Below, one piece after another: positions 1-6,017 of a DNA stretch of 6,260 bases. How positions within the stretch are numbered: the first letter of the stretch is position 1; each line of letters starts with the position of its first letter. Source of the stretch: an uncultured Xanthobacteraceae bacterium (GTDB taxonomy: Bacteria > Pseudomonadota > Alphaproteobacteria > Rhizobiales > Xanthobacteraceae); contig CATPBC010000235.1 in NCBI GenBank assembly GCA_955652195.1, forward strand, positions 1 to 6,260. The letters are read 5' to 3'. The translations under genes and the position numbers were made by a program. Under the pieces are notes generated by a model. It searched no databases. It saw only the letters and a list, made by a program, of their open reading frames with translations, and was not told the origin of the DNA.

Positions 1-1
1 G

Positions 2-580
2 GTGCAGGAAGATATCGCCGGACACGAGAAGGAAAAAAAGAAACAGCACCGTGGTGAAAAACCCGCTGGCAAAGTTTCGCGTTCCGGTGAAGAGCGTCGT
101 CAAAAAAGCTGCACCTCGCTCCGAGACGGCCCCATTTGGTGAAGATGCCGTTCCGCCAATATCTTCCACCTGTTGCAAAAACAGTTGCAGTGTATTGATA
201 GGCGCCCGCATGAAACTCAGCCGCTCCTCAAGTCGAGGAATGCCTTCCGGAAGCTTGGCTGCCCAGGTACGCGCCGGGCCTGAAATAGCCGTTCCCAAGC
301 CGACGATCGTTCCGAATAGGGCAAGGATCAATAGCAGCGCCGCGGGCAATCGCGGTATGTGCAACCGCTCCAACACGCGCAAGGCTGGTTCAAGCAGGAG
401 CTTGAGAACGATAGCAAAGACCAGCGGCAACACGATCTCGCGCGCAACAAAGGCTGTGGTCAGCAGCGCAAGGACGAAGAGACCACCAAGGAATGTTGCT
501 TTCGGATCTGAAGGCAGGGGCATTTCTTCCGGCACTTCTGCCGGCAGCACGGCCTCGATCTTCTGATCATTAGGTGCCAT
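2..580 (-). CDS. AI-2E/PerM-family permease, N-terminal 193 residues (cut by window edge)
   Basis: Reading the minus strand from the ATG at 580 gives an open frame of 193 codons that leaves the window without a stop. The protein begins with a polar, acidic stretch (about residues 1-27), then two close hydrophobic segments (about 30-46 and 48-64), then ERLHIPRLPA leading into a third (about 79-100). An amphipathic soluble stretch follows (about 102-165), and a fourth hydrophobic segment (about 172-188) ends in LVSGDIF. The paired N-terminal helices, the R-x-P-R-x-x-A entry into helix 3 and the large domain before helix 4 match the AI-2E transporter (PerM, formerly UPF0118) family. Members are usually 340-380 residues, so nearly half is missing. 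They are inner-membrane proteins proposed to export small molecules or act as ion/H+ antiporters; the substrate here cannot be told. In-frame GTG/TTG codons at 581-592 could extend the start slightly, and no strong ribosome binding site is visible. The gene diverges from the GlsB-like gene. Confidence 0.85.
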   Translation of the reverse strand, partial: MAPNDQKIEAVLPAEVPEEMPLPSDPKATFLGGLFVLALLTTAFVAREIVLPLVFAIVLKLLLEPALRVLERLHIPRLPAALLLILALFGTIVGLGTAISGPARTWAAKLPEGIPRLEERLSFMRAPINTLQLFLQQVEDIGGTASSPNGAVSERGAAFLTTLFTGTRNFASGFFTTVLFLFFLLVSGDIFLH

Positions 581-868
581 GTTCAACACCACATCAATGT
601 TTGCGTGCTCTCGAAGTTTTGAGAATCGGTGGGCACCCGCTATACCATGCTGACACTATCTCGATATAAAGAAAGTCGTCCGTAATCTATGCCGGACGGC
701 CGAACCGTTCCCCCACCACGCCGAAACGTACCGTAGTTGAGCGGCGACCTTGGCGCCAATCTTGATGAGCTTTTCCTGCAGGCTGGTCGCCGATGCGGTA
801 ATCTCTTTTCCGCTGGTACGAAAGTCACGTTACAATCGAACCAAATCGCGTTAACCGGAGAAACCGCT
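581..868. other. Divergent intergenic region between the permease and GlsB-like genes
   Basis: These 288 bases separate two divergently read genes and should hold both promoters. I could not pick a convincing -35/-10 pair for either gene, nor a GGAAC-N15-17-CGTT motif in either orientation. The frame of the GlsB-like gene stays open upstream to an ATG at 737, but that extension encodes a polar, Cys/Arg-containing stretch unlike the family. It is more likely leader than protein. Confidence 0.5.
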
Positions 869-1138
869 ATGCATATGTCTGCTGAAAGTCTGCTGGTCAT
901 ATTGTTGATTGGCGCTATTGCGGGCTGGCTGGCCGGCCAAATCGTGCAAGGGACGGGCTTTGGTTTGCTTGGCGATATTATCATTGGAATCGTCGGCGCT
1001 TTCATCGCCAGTTGGTTGTTTCCCCAACTCGGTTTTCATCTTGGAGCTGGGATTGTTGCAGAGATCATTGCTGCGACCATCGGCGCCGTGCTGCTGCTCG
1101 TGATCATGAGGTTGGTCCGGCGACGCGGGCGTTGGTAG
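869..1138 (+). CDS. GlsB/YeaQ/YmgE-family stress-response membrane protein, 89 aa
   Basis: The product is almost entirely hydrophobic and Gly-rich. Helix 1 covers about residues 6-23 (ending GAIAGWLAGQIVQG), a GFGLLGDIIIGIVGAFIASWLF segment about 31-52, and a third helix about 60-80, followed by a basic tail RLVRRRGRW. The sequence GWLAGQIV-x-G-x-G-x-G-x-x-x-D-I-x-x-G-I-x-G-A is the hallmark of the GlsB/YeaQ/YmgE family, often annotated as transglycosylase-associated protein; 80-90 residues is the normal length. These are inner-membrane proteins induced by stress or low pH in several bacteria, with unknown biochemical function. The ATG at 869 is chosen because GGAG lies 8 bases upstream (857-860) and the hydrophobic core starts a few residues later. 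A second in-frame ATG at 875 is also possible. An extension to 737 is open but unlike the family. The gene appears to stand alone. Confidence 0.9.
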   Translation: MHMSAESLLVILLIGAIAGWLAGQIVQGTGFGLLGDIIIGIVGAFIASWLFPQLGFHLGAGIVAEIIAATIGAVLLLVIMRLVRRRGRW

Positions 1139-1517
1139 CCGCGCTGCCAGCGGTTTCGACCTCGGCATCGGTGCGAACCGGAGCAGCAGGCAAAACACAT
1201 GCTGCCGCGCCGACTGTGATCGGCGCCGCACCAAATTGTCGCGTCTGCACCGCGTAGCGGCCCGCCGGTGCTCCAGCGCTGCGACCGGGCACAACACCCC
1301 TTGCACACGAGGAATGGAAACCGCGCGGCCACGATCTTACTGGTCTGTCTTGCTGCGGGGAATGCCGATGACGACAATGACCGCGTCACTGGCGGCAGCC
1401 GGTTGGACTCTTTGCGGCAATTTAACTAAAGCCAGCAATTCGCTACCGCAATCGATAAAAGTTGCATTGGACTTTGAACCATAGCACGTTCCATTCGTCC
1501 AATTCGGGAAGCTAAGC
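1139..1517. other. Intergenic region without a convincing gene
   Basis: Short frames exist here, for example an ATG at 1314 running to a stop at 1484 (56 residues) with GAGG just upstream. Its product shows no recognisable family, hydrophobic core or repeat, so I do not call it. The region contains one good inverted repeat (1207-1226) and the leader of the GH13 gene that starts at 1518. No clear sigma-70 or EcfG-like promoter was recognised upstream of that gene. Confidence 0.5.
1207..1226. terminator. Possible transcription-end hairpin downstream of the GlsB-like gene
   Basis: GCGCCGA at 1207-1213 and TCGGCGC at 1220-1226 form a perfect 7-base-pair GC-rich stem around the 6-base loop CTGTGA, about 70 bases past the GlsB-like stop codon. 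No T-run follows on either strand, so it is not a textbook intrinsic terminator. It could be a structured 3' end, a protein-binding palindrome or chance in GC-rich DNA. Confidence 0.25.
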
Positions 1518-3104
1518 ATGGCCGAATCCGCTTGGTGGATGCACGGTATCGTGTACGAAATTTACCCGCGCTCCTTTCAAGACTCGAACGAAGATGGCGT
1601 TGGTGACCTGCAGGGTATCCGTCAGCGCCTCGACTATCTAACCTGGTTGGGAGTGGATGCCATTTGGATTGCGCCGATCCACCCCTCACCAATGGCTGAC
1701 TTCGGATATGATGTCAGCGACTATTGCGAAGTTGATCCGCTCTTCGGGTCACTGTCCGACTTCGATGATCTACTTAGGGACGCTCATTCGAGCGGCCTCA
1801 AGGTCATTCTTGATTTCGTTCCCAATCACACCTCAGATCAACACCCCTGGTTCAAGGAAAGCCGATCATCGAGGTTAAATCCAAAAAGAGATTGGTATAT
1901 CTGGCGCAACGGCAAGTCAGATGGCGTGCCGCCGAACAATTGGGTATCCCAATTTGGTGGTTCGGCTTGGACATTCGATGCGAGTACGGAACAATACTAT
2001 CTACACAGTTTTTTGCGCGAGCAGCCAGACCTGAACTGGCGCAAACCCGCTGTTCGTCATGCCATGTATGATGTGTTACGATTCTGGCTCGACCGAGGAG
2101 TCGACGGTTTTCGCGTCGATGTGCTCTGGCTCCTGATCAAGGATGCTGAACTGCGCGACAACCCACCCAATCCAAATTATCGGCTTCATGACGCGGAGAT
2201 CAACCGTTACCTCAATATTTACAATGGTGACCAGCCGGAAATTCACGAGGTTGTCGCAGAAATGCGATCAATCCTTGACCAGTTCGACCAGCGCATTTTG
2301 ATTGGCGAAATATACTTGCCGGTTGAGCGTCTGGTTAGCTATTACGGCAACGGTTCGAATGGCGTGCAGCTTCCGTTTAATTTCCAGCTGATAAGCACGC
2401 CCTGGAACGCCCAGAAAATTGCGCAACTCGTGCAAGACTATGAAAAAGCCCTGCCCCCAGGGGGATGGCCAAATTGGGTGCTGGGCAATCATGATCAGCC
2501 GCGAATCGCCGCACGCGTTGGAGAGGCGCAGGCTCGCGTCGCTTCGATGCTACTCCTCACGCTACGGGGAACACCGACGATGTATTACGGGGATGAGCTC
2601 GGAATTGGTCGCGTTGAGGTTCAATCAGAATTGGTTCAGGACTCGTGGGAAAAAACTGAGCCCGGCCTCGGGCTAGGTCGGGATCCTTGGCGGACGCCCT
2701 TTCAATGGAACAACTCAACGAATGCTGGCTTCACCAAAGGGCGGCCCTGGCTTCCGCTCGATCCCGACTATCGTCTGCGTAATGCAGAAGAATTGAAAAA
2801 AGATCCGACCTCAATCCTATGTTTCTATAAGCAATTGATTGAGCTGCGCAGGCACTGTCGCGCGGTAAATAGCGGCACCTATCGGTCGATTGGCGTCCAA
2901 GGCAACATATTTGCTTACGAGCGTTGTAATGGTGATGACCGAATAACTATTGCGCTCAACATGGGGATGGAGAGTCAGAGCGTTTCCGCTCCACTTGGTA
3001 TCACTGCGGCATCCGTGCTCCTGTCCACCCACCTTGATCGCTCGGGCCCAATTTCTGAATTGACGTTGCGCGCCAACGAGGGCGTCATCCTTGGGATGTC
3101 CTGA
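1518..3104 (+). CDS. GH13 alpha-glucosidase (oligo-1,6-glucosidase-like group), 528 aa
   Basis: This is a complete alpha-amylase-superfamily enzyme that hydrolyses, or transglycosylates from, short alpha-glucosides. Conserved GH13 regions appear in order: GIVYEIYPRSF (10-20); a Ca-binding-type loop DSNEDGVGD (22-30); DFVPNHTS (99-106; Asp99, His104); QPDLNW (169-174), which is typical of the oligo-1,6-glucosidase/alpha-glucosidase branch; GFRVDV with nucleophile Asp201; IGEIYLP with acid/base Glu264; GNHDQPR with transition-state stabiliser Asp326; and GTPTMYYGDELG (351-362). All catalytic residues are present. RTPFQW (392-397) and a beta-rich C-terminal domain follow. The length is normal for the family and no signal peptide is seen, so it is probably cytoplasmic. 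GFRVDVLWLLIKD plus IGEIYLP resembles subfamily GH13_30, from memory only. Val202 after the nucleophile is the residue linked with alpha-1,6 activity in related enzymes, but the substrate is not settled. The start is supported by GGGAAG at 1506-1511. It converges with the TreS-like gene. Confidence 0.93.
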   Translation: MAESAWWMHGIVYEIYPRSFQDSNEDGVGDLQGIRQRLDYLTWLGVDAIWIAPIHPSPMADFGYDVSDYCEVDPLFGSLSDFDDLLRDAHSSGLKVILDFVPNHTSDQHPWFKESRSSRLNPKRDWYIWRNGKSDGVPPNNWVSQFGGSAWTFDASTEQYYLHSFLREQPDLNWRKPAVRHAMYDVLRFWLDRGVDGFRVDVLWLLIKDAELRDNPPNPNYRLHDAEINRYLNIYNGDQPEIHEVVAEMRSILDQFDQRILIGEIYLPVERLVSYYGNGSNGVQLPFNFQLISTPWNAQKIAQLVQDYEKALPPGGWPNWVLGNHDQPRIAARVGEAQARVASMLLLTLRGTPTMYYGDELGIGRVEVQSELVQDSWEKTEPGLGLGRDPWRTPFQWNNSTNAGFTKGRPWLPLDPDYRLRNAEELKKDPTSILCFYKQLIELRRHCRAVNSGTYRSIGVQGNIFAYERCNGDDRITIALNMGMESQSVSAPLGITAASVLLSTHLDRSGPISELTLRANEGVILGMS

Positions 3105-3116
3105 CGGAGTTCAATA

Positions 3117-4781
3117 TTAGAATTCCCGCCGCTTTAATAGGTAATCCAAGCCTCCCATCCGGTACCAGCGATATCCGTATGCTTCGAGACATACACAGTG
3201 CCTGCCGCGAGTCTGAGCGCGACTGTGCTCTGTGCTCAACAGGTTGATCAACAGATTGCCTTCTTCCCCTTTCAAGCCCGTTGAAAATTGAACCTCTCGA
3301 GGATCGGACGCAAAGTTATGCAAGAACAGAACCGAGTTGTTTCTCCAGTCGTACCGCAATCCAAGGACGGCGTTATCGCCCACATCTACGATTTCCACGT
3401 CTCCCCAACCTATCTCGGGCACCTCCTTTCGCATCCGAATGATGCGTTCTGTCCAATTAAGAAGCGAATTCGAATCGCGCCGCTGCTCCGCTGCATTGAC
3501 GTGTTGATAGCTGTAAGGACCATCGTTGATCACGGGTACGATAGGCTTCTTGCTCTTGGTGAAGCCGCCATTGGGCTCGGTGGACCATTGCATTGGCGTT
3601 CGACAGCAAGTGCGTTCGGCAAGTGAAAGATCGTCACCCATCCCGAGCTCATCGCCGTAGCGTATGACCGGCGTGCCGGGAAGCGTAAACATTAAACTGT
3701 AAGCGAGTTCGAGCCTTCGGCGGTCGCCGCCCAACATCGGCGCTAGCCGCCGGCGTATGCCACGGTCGTAGAGCTGATCCTCTGGTTTGGGACCGAATGC
3801 TTCGAAAACGATCTTCCGATGCTTGTCACTTAGCCGCCCTAAGTCAAGCTCATCGTGGTTGCGTAAGAACACGCCCCATTGTGCCGTTGGTGGATGCTGC
3901 CGGGTATTAGTTATTGCCTTGACGAGCGGTCGCACGTCACCCGCCGCGAGCGCATAAAACAAATTTTGATTGACCTGGAAATTAAACATCATCTGCATGC
4001 GATCACCGTCCTCCCCGAAATATTGGTTATCGGTGTGGGGAAGCACGTTCGCCTCGGCAAGGATGATGGAGTCACCGACACGCCACTGTAAAAACTCGCG
4101 AAATGATCGGAGCATCTCGTACTGCTCTCGCGGCCTTCTGACATCGGCACCTTTGGTGCTAATCACAAATGGCGCGGCATCCATGCGGAAACCTGAAACG
4201 CCGAGCTGAATCCAAAAACCCATGATCTTGAGAATTTCTGCTTGGACCGCAGGGTTGGACGTATTGAGATCGGGCTGAAAGTCATAGAAGCGATGGAAAT
4301 ACCATTGCTTGGCAACGGCGTCGTAGCTCCAGGTGCTCTTCTGCACGCCTGGGAATACCATACCTTCGTTAGATTGCGGCGGACGCTTTTTAGACCAGAG
4401 ATACCAGTCACGATATTGCGATCGTGCATCACGGCGAGCCTGTTGAAACCAAGGATGCTCATTTGACGTGTGATTGATTACTAGGTCGATGAGAATACGA
4501 ATGCCACGCTGCTTTGCGCCATGTGTGAATTCGACAAAATCACCCAATGATCCAAAAGCGTGATTGACACTATAATAGTCGGAGATGTCATAGCCGTCGT
4601 CTCGGCCCGGAGAGTTTTGAAACGGCATAAGCCATATCGCAGTAACTCCGAGACCATGTAGGTAATCGAGGCGCCTCATCAACCCTTGGAAATCTCCGAT
4701 CCCATCGCCGTTCGCATCCATGTAAGTGCCTACGGACAGGCAGTACACGATGGCATTCTTGTACCAGAGATCTTTGATCAT
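3117..4781 (-). CDS. Trehalose-synthase-like GH13 enzyme (maltose glucosyltransferase type), 554 aa
   Basis: This complete GH13 protein starts at ATG 4781 (MIKDLWYKNAIVYCL) and ends at TAA 3119-3117. Motifs in order: a Ca-type loop DANGDGIGD (22-30); GYDISDYY (63-70); DLVINHTS (99-106); QPDLNTSNP (169-177); GFRMDA with nucleophile Asp201; LAEANVLP with acid/base Glu243; FLRNHDEL with Asp310; RGIRRRLAPML (340-350); LPGTPVIRYGDELGMGDDLSL (367-387); and RTPMQWS (394-400). The EANxxP, RNHDEL and GIRRRLAPxL signatures belong to trehalose synthase (TreS, GH13_16-like), which isomerises maltose and trehalose. The length fits TreS without a fused maltokinase. Adjacent Cys392-Cys393 stand where TreS proteins often have a D-G-V-type sequence, so it may be a TreS-like clade with another acceptor. 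No signal peptide is seen, suggesting a cytoplasmic enzyme. The start has no good Shine-Dalgarno sequence, but an 8-codon frame ends across it (ATGA overlap). It is convergent with the alpha-glucosidase, suggesting shared maltose/trehalose metabolism. Confidence 0.9.
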   Translation of the reverse strand: MIKDLWYKNAIVYCLSVGTYMDANGDGIGDFQGLMRRLDYLHGLGVTAIWLMPFQNSPGRDDGYDISDYYSVNHAFGSLGDFVEFTHGAKQRGIRILIDLVINHTSNEHPWFQQARRDARSQYRDWYLWSKKRPPQSNEGMVFPGVQKSTWSYDAVAKQWYFHRFYDFQPDLNTSNPAVQAEILKIMGFWIQLGVSGFRMDAAPFVISTKGADVRRPREQYEMLRSFREFLQWRVGDSIILAEANVLPHTDNQYFGEDGDRMQMMFNFQVNQNLFYALAAGDVRPLVKAITNTRQHPPTAQWGVFLRNHDELDLGRLSDKHRKIVFEAFGPKPEDQLYDRGIRRRLAPMLGGDRRRLELAYSLMFTLPGTPVIRYGDELGMGDDLSLAERTCCRTPMQWSTEPNGGFTKSKKPIVPVINDGPYSYQHVNAAEQRRDSNSLLNWTERIIRMRKEVPEIGWGDVEIVDVGDNAVLGLRYDWRNNSVLFLHNFASDPREVQFSTGLKGEEGNLLINLLSTEHSRAQTRGRHCVCLEAYGYRWYRMGGLDYLLKRREF

Positions 4782-5394
4782 CGGTGAGTCCGGTGAGAGG
4801 TCATGAACTGCTCGCCCTTTCCGGATCAGCTACCGTGCGATTCCACGGGTGATTCGACCAGGGTGGGCAATGAGTTCGCTGATCGTTTCATCAGGGCTCT
4901 TTCCTCGTTGCAATCTCTGCGCCACTCGCCGACAGATCCATGTATGCGACAACCTACGAATGGGCAACAAGCGAGCCATCCGATGGATATACGATCTCAG
5001 ATACCGGCACGGTATCGTCGGAAGGTGCTATCACGTCACAATCAGTAGAGGCCAGCCACGGCAGCCGCAAAGCACTGGCAGGACTTCGAAGAGACCAGCT
5101 GAAGCGAGTCGGATCATCATGGTGAACTCCGTTGCCCGGCTCGGAATTGAACCGGTGCTCGTTGGCAACCCGAAAGCTCGCGCAAATGTTTCGCTATCGA
5201 CCGAAAGGCGGATGTCCGCCAAGAAAACGCTCAACAGGGTTTCGTGAGGATTTGGATTGACACTTGTGGCGGCGCGCTTAACGGTCACGAACCGGCGCTT
5301 ATCGGCAATTGAAATCTGAATAGAATTGCTTACCCGAAGTGACGATGGGTAGTCCTGAAGAAGCAATTTTAAACGGGTGCAGAGCCCTGGCAGT
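4782..5394. other. Gene-poor 613-base region upstream of the TreS-like gene
   Basis: I cannot support a gene here. On the minus strand one frame is open from the DUF3309 gene's antisense side down to 5031, but it has no ATG between the DUF3309 stop and 5120. The ATG at 5120 begins a 29-codon frame preceded by GGAG at 5127-5130 with 6-base spacing. Plus-strand frames such as 4849-5247 are also open, with no recognisable product. Both strands look mildly coding-like, as happens in decayed genes. The TreS-like gene's promoter must lie here or further right, but no clear motif was found. No inverted repeat followed by a T-run was noticed. Confidence 0.45.
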
Positions 5395-5559
5395 TCAAAG
5401 CCTGCCAAGCAAAACCAAGACCAGCACGATAATGAGTATGAGGCCGAGCCCACCGCCACCGTAATAGCCGGTCCCATAGAACGGGCCGCCCCCGAATCCG
5501 CTAAAGCCGCCGAGTAATATGATTACTAAAATGATGAGCAGGATGGTGCCGAGCGACAT
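5395..5559 (-). CDS. DUF3309-family small membrane protein, 54 aa
   Basis: The frame from ATG 5559 to TGA 5395 encodes 54 residues. It has a hydrophobic N-terminal helix (MSLGTILLIILVIILLGG), a central Gly/Tyr/Phe-rich linker (about 19-38, with GFGGGPFYG and GYYGGGG), and a second hydrophobic helix (about 39-51) ending LLGRL. Start MSLGTILLIIL, Gly-rich centre, second helix and GR-L end together match DUF3309, a family of unknown function common in Proteobacteria at about 50 residues. It is probably an inner-membrane hairpin of two helices. A GTGAG/GAGAT element about 8 bases upstream could serve as a weak ribosome binding site. It lies 116 bases behind the 28-residue gene on the same strand, so co-transcription with csbD is possible but not shown. 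A longer frame on the same strand (5477-5031) overlaps it and is likely spurious here. Confidence 0.85.
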   Translation of the reverse strand: MSLGTILLIILVIILLGGFSGFGGGPFYGTGYYGGGGLGLILIIVLVLVLLGRL

Positions 5560-5675
5560 GGCATTATCTCACTAGTTAGGCTGTGAACGTCATTCGCCAT
5601 GCACGCCTGGGGCAACGCGCGTCCGCGGGGATCATGCCTTATGCGAATAGCATAGATACGCTGGCTACGCTTCGG

Positions 5676-5762
5676 TCACCAATAACCTCGACTGCGACCC
5701 CAGTATCCGCCGCCGCCGCCAAACAGCAGCAGTAATACAACGATGATCAGGATCAATTCCAT
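5676..5762 (-). CDS. 28-residue hydrophobic/Gly-rich microprotein, no named family
   Basis: A short frame from ATG 5762 to TGA 5676 encodes one hydrophobic segment (MELILIIVVLLLLF, residues 1-14), five glycines in a row (15-19) and a small polar tail, YWGRSRGYW. It has the best ribosome binding site in the window: GGAGG at 5773-5769 (minus), 6 bases before the ATG. It starts only 27 bases after the csbD stop, so it is very likely in the same transcript. The pattern looks like a shortened relative of the next gene, DUF3309: a hydrophobic helix, then a Gly run, then an aromatic/basic tail. I recall similar tiny proteins in Rhizobiales but cannot name a family. It is probably a single-pass inner-membrane protein. 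The function is unknown, and genes this short are often missed by annotation pipelines. Confidence 0.7.
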   Translation of the reverse strand: MELILIIVVLLLLFGGGGGYWGRSRGYW

Positions 5763-5768
5763 GGGAAA

Positions 5769-5773
5769 CCTCC
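5769..5773 (-). promoter_or_regulatory. Strong ribosome binding site of the 28-residue gene
   Basis: The minus strand reads ACGGAGG here, with GGAGG 6 bases before the ATG at 5762. It is the closest match to the anti-Shine-Dalgarno complement in the window and is the main reason to believe such a short frame is translated. Confidence 0.75.
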
Positions 5774-5789
5774 GTAGATGGTACTGGTC

Positions 5790-5963
5790 TTATTTTCCTC
5801 GCACCACATCTTTCAATCCGCCGATTGCGTTTTGCACCTTGCCTGCAGCCTTGTCGGTCTTGCCTTCAGTTTCCAACTTCTTGTCGCCGAAGACCTTCCC
5901 GGCGGCTTCTTTGACAGCTCCCTTGGCCTGCTCTGCCGAACCTTTGATTCGATCTTTATCCAT
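5790..5963 (-). CDS. CsbD-family stress protein, 57 aa
   Basis: The frame from ATG 5963 to TAA 5790 encodes a small, very hydrophilic, Lys/Ala/Gly-rich helical protein. It starts MDKDRIKGSAEQAKGAVKEA and has a second, similar half (GKTDKAAGKVQNAIGGLKD, about 34-52), ending VVRGK. The start D-x-I-K-G-x-x-x-x-x-K-G, the central G-D-x-K-L-E-x-E-G-K and the repeated A-x-G-K-V are diagnostic of the CsbD family, whose members run about 55-70 residues. CsbD was first named as a sigma-B-controlled general stress gene of Bacillus subtilis, and relatives are widespread stress-induced soluble proteins of unknown mechanism. GAGGA at 5975-5971, 7 bases before the ATG, supports this start. It is the first gene of a likely small operon with the 28-residue gene 27 bases downstream. 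An EcfG-like promoter sits about 30 bases upstream of the start codon. Confidence 0.93.
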   Translation of the reverse strand: MDKDRIKGSAEQAKGAVKEAAGKVFGDKKLETEGKTDKAAGKVQNAIGGLKDVVRGK

Positions 5964-5993
5964 TGCCGTATCCTCGCTGTTTGTTGGGGAGCT

Positions 5994-6017
5994 AACGGTG
6001 CGTCAAAGCATTGTTCC
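5994..6017 (-). promoter_or_regulatory. Candidate EcfG (general stress sigma) promoter of csbD
   Basis: On the minus strand, GGAAC (6017-6013) is followed by 15 bases and then CGTT (5997-5994), about 30 bases before the csbD ATG. The consensus for EcfG-type sigma factors of alphaproteobacteria is GGAAC, 16-17 bases, CGTT. Both boxes are exact, but the spacer is one base short of the usual range. Orientation, distance to the gene and the stress nature of CsbD all fit. No other gene in the window shows an equally good copy. Confidence 0.6.

Noticed and set aside
51..566. Plus-strand open frame of 171 codons
   Set aside because: It lies antisense to the permease gene, whose minus-strand translation has clear family features; the plus product is Ser/Arg/Thr-rich and unlike any protein I know.
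737..868. Upstream in-frame extension of the GlsB-like protein to an ATG at 737
   Set aside because: Family members begin just before the first hydrophobic helix, and GGAG precedes the ATG at 869; the extension has no matching character.
1314..1484. Possible 56-residue gene upstream of the alpha-glucosidase
   Set aside because: GAGG precedes the ATG, but the product shows no family, hydrophobic segment or other sign of selection.
4849..5247. Plus-strand open frame of 132 codons
   Set aside because: No recognisable domain, no clear ribosome binding site, and several competing frames are open on both strands in the same interval.
5031..5477. 148-codon minus-strand frame starting at 5477
   Set aside because: Its ATG lies inside the DUF3309 gene in another frame with no ribosome binding site noted; the DUF3309 reading is far more convincing. 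The downstream part is listed as a finding only.
5640..5654. TATGC-GAATA-GCATA hairpin between the 28-residue gene and DUF3309
   Set aside because: A 5-base, AT-containing stem with no T-run is too weak to call a terminator or operator.
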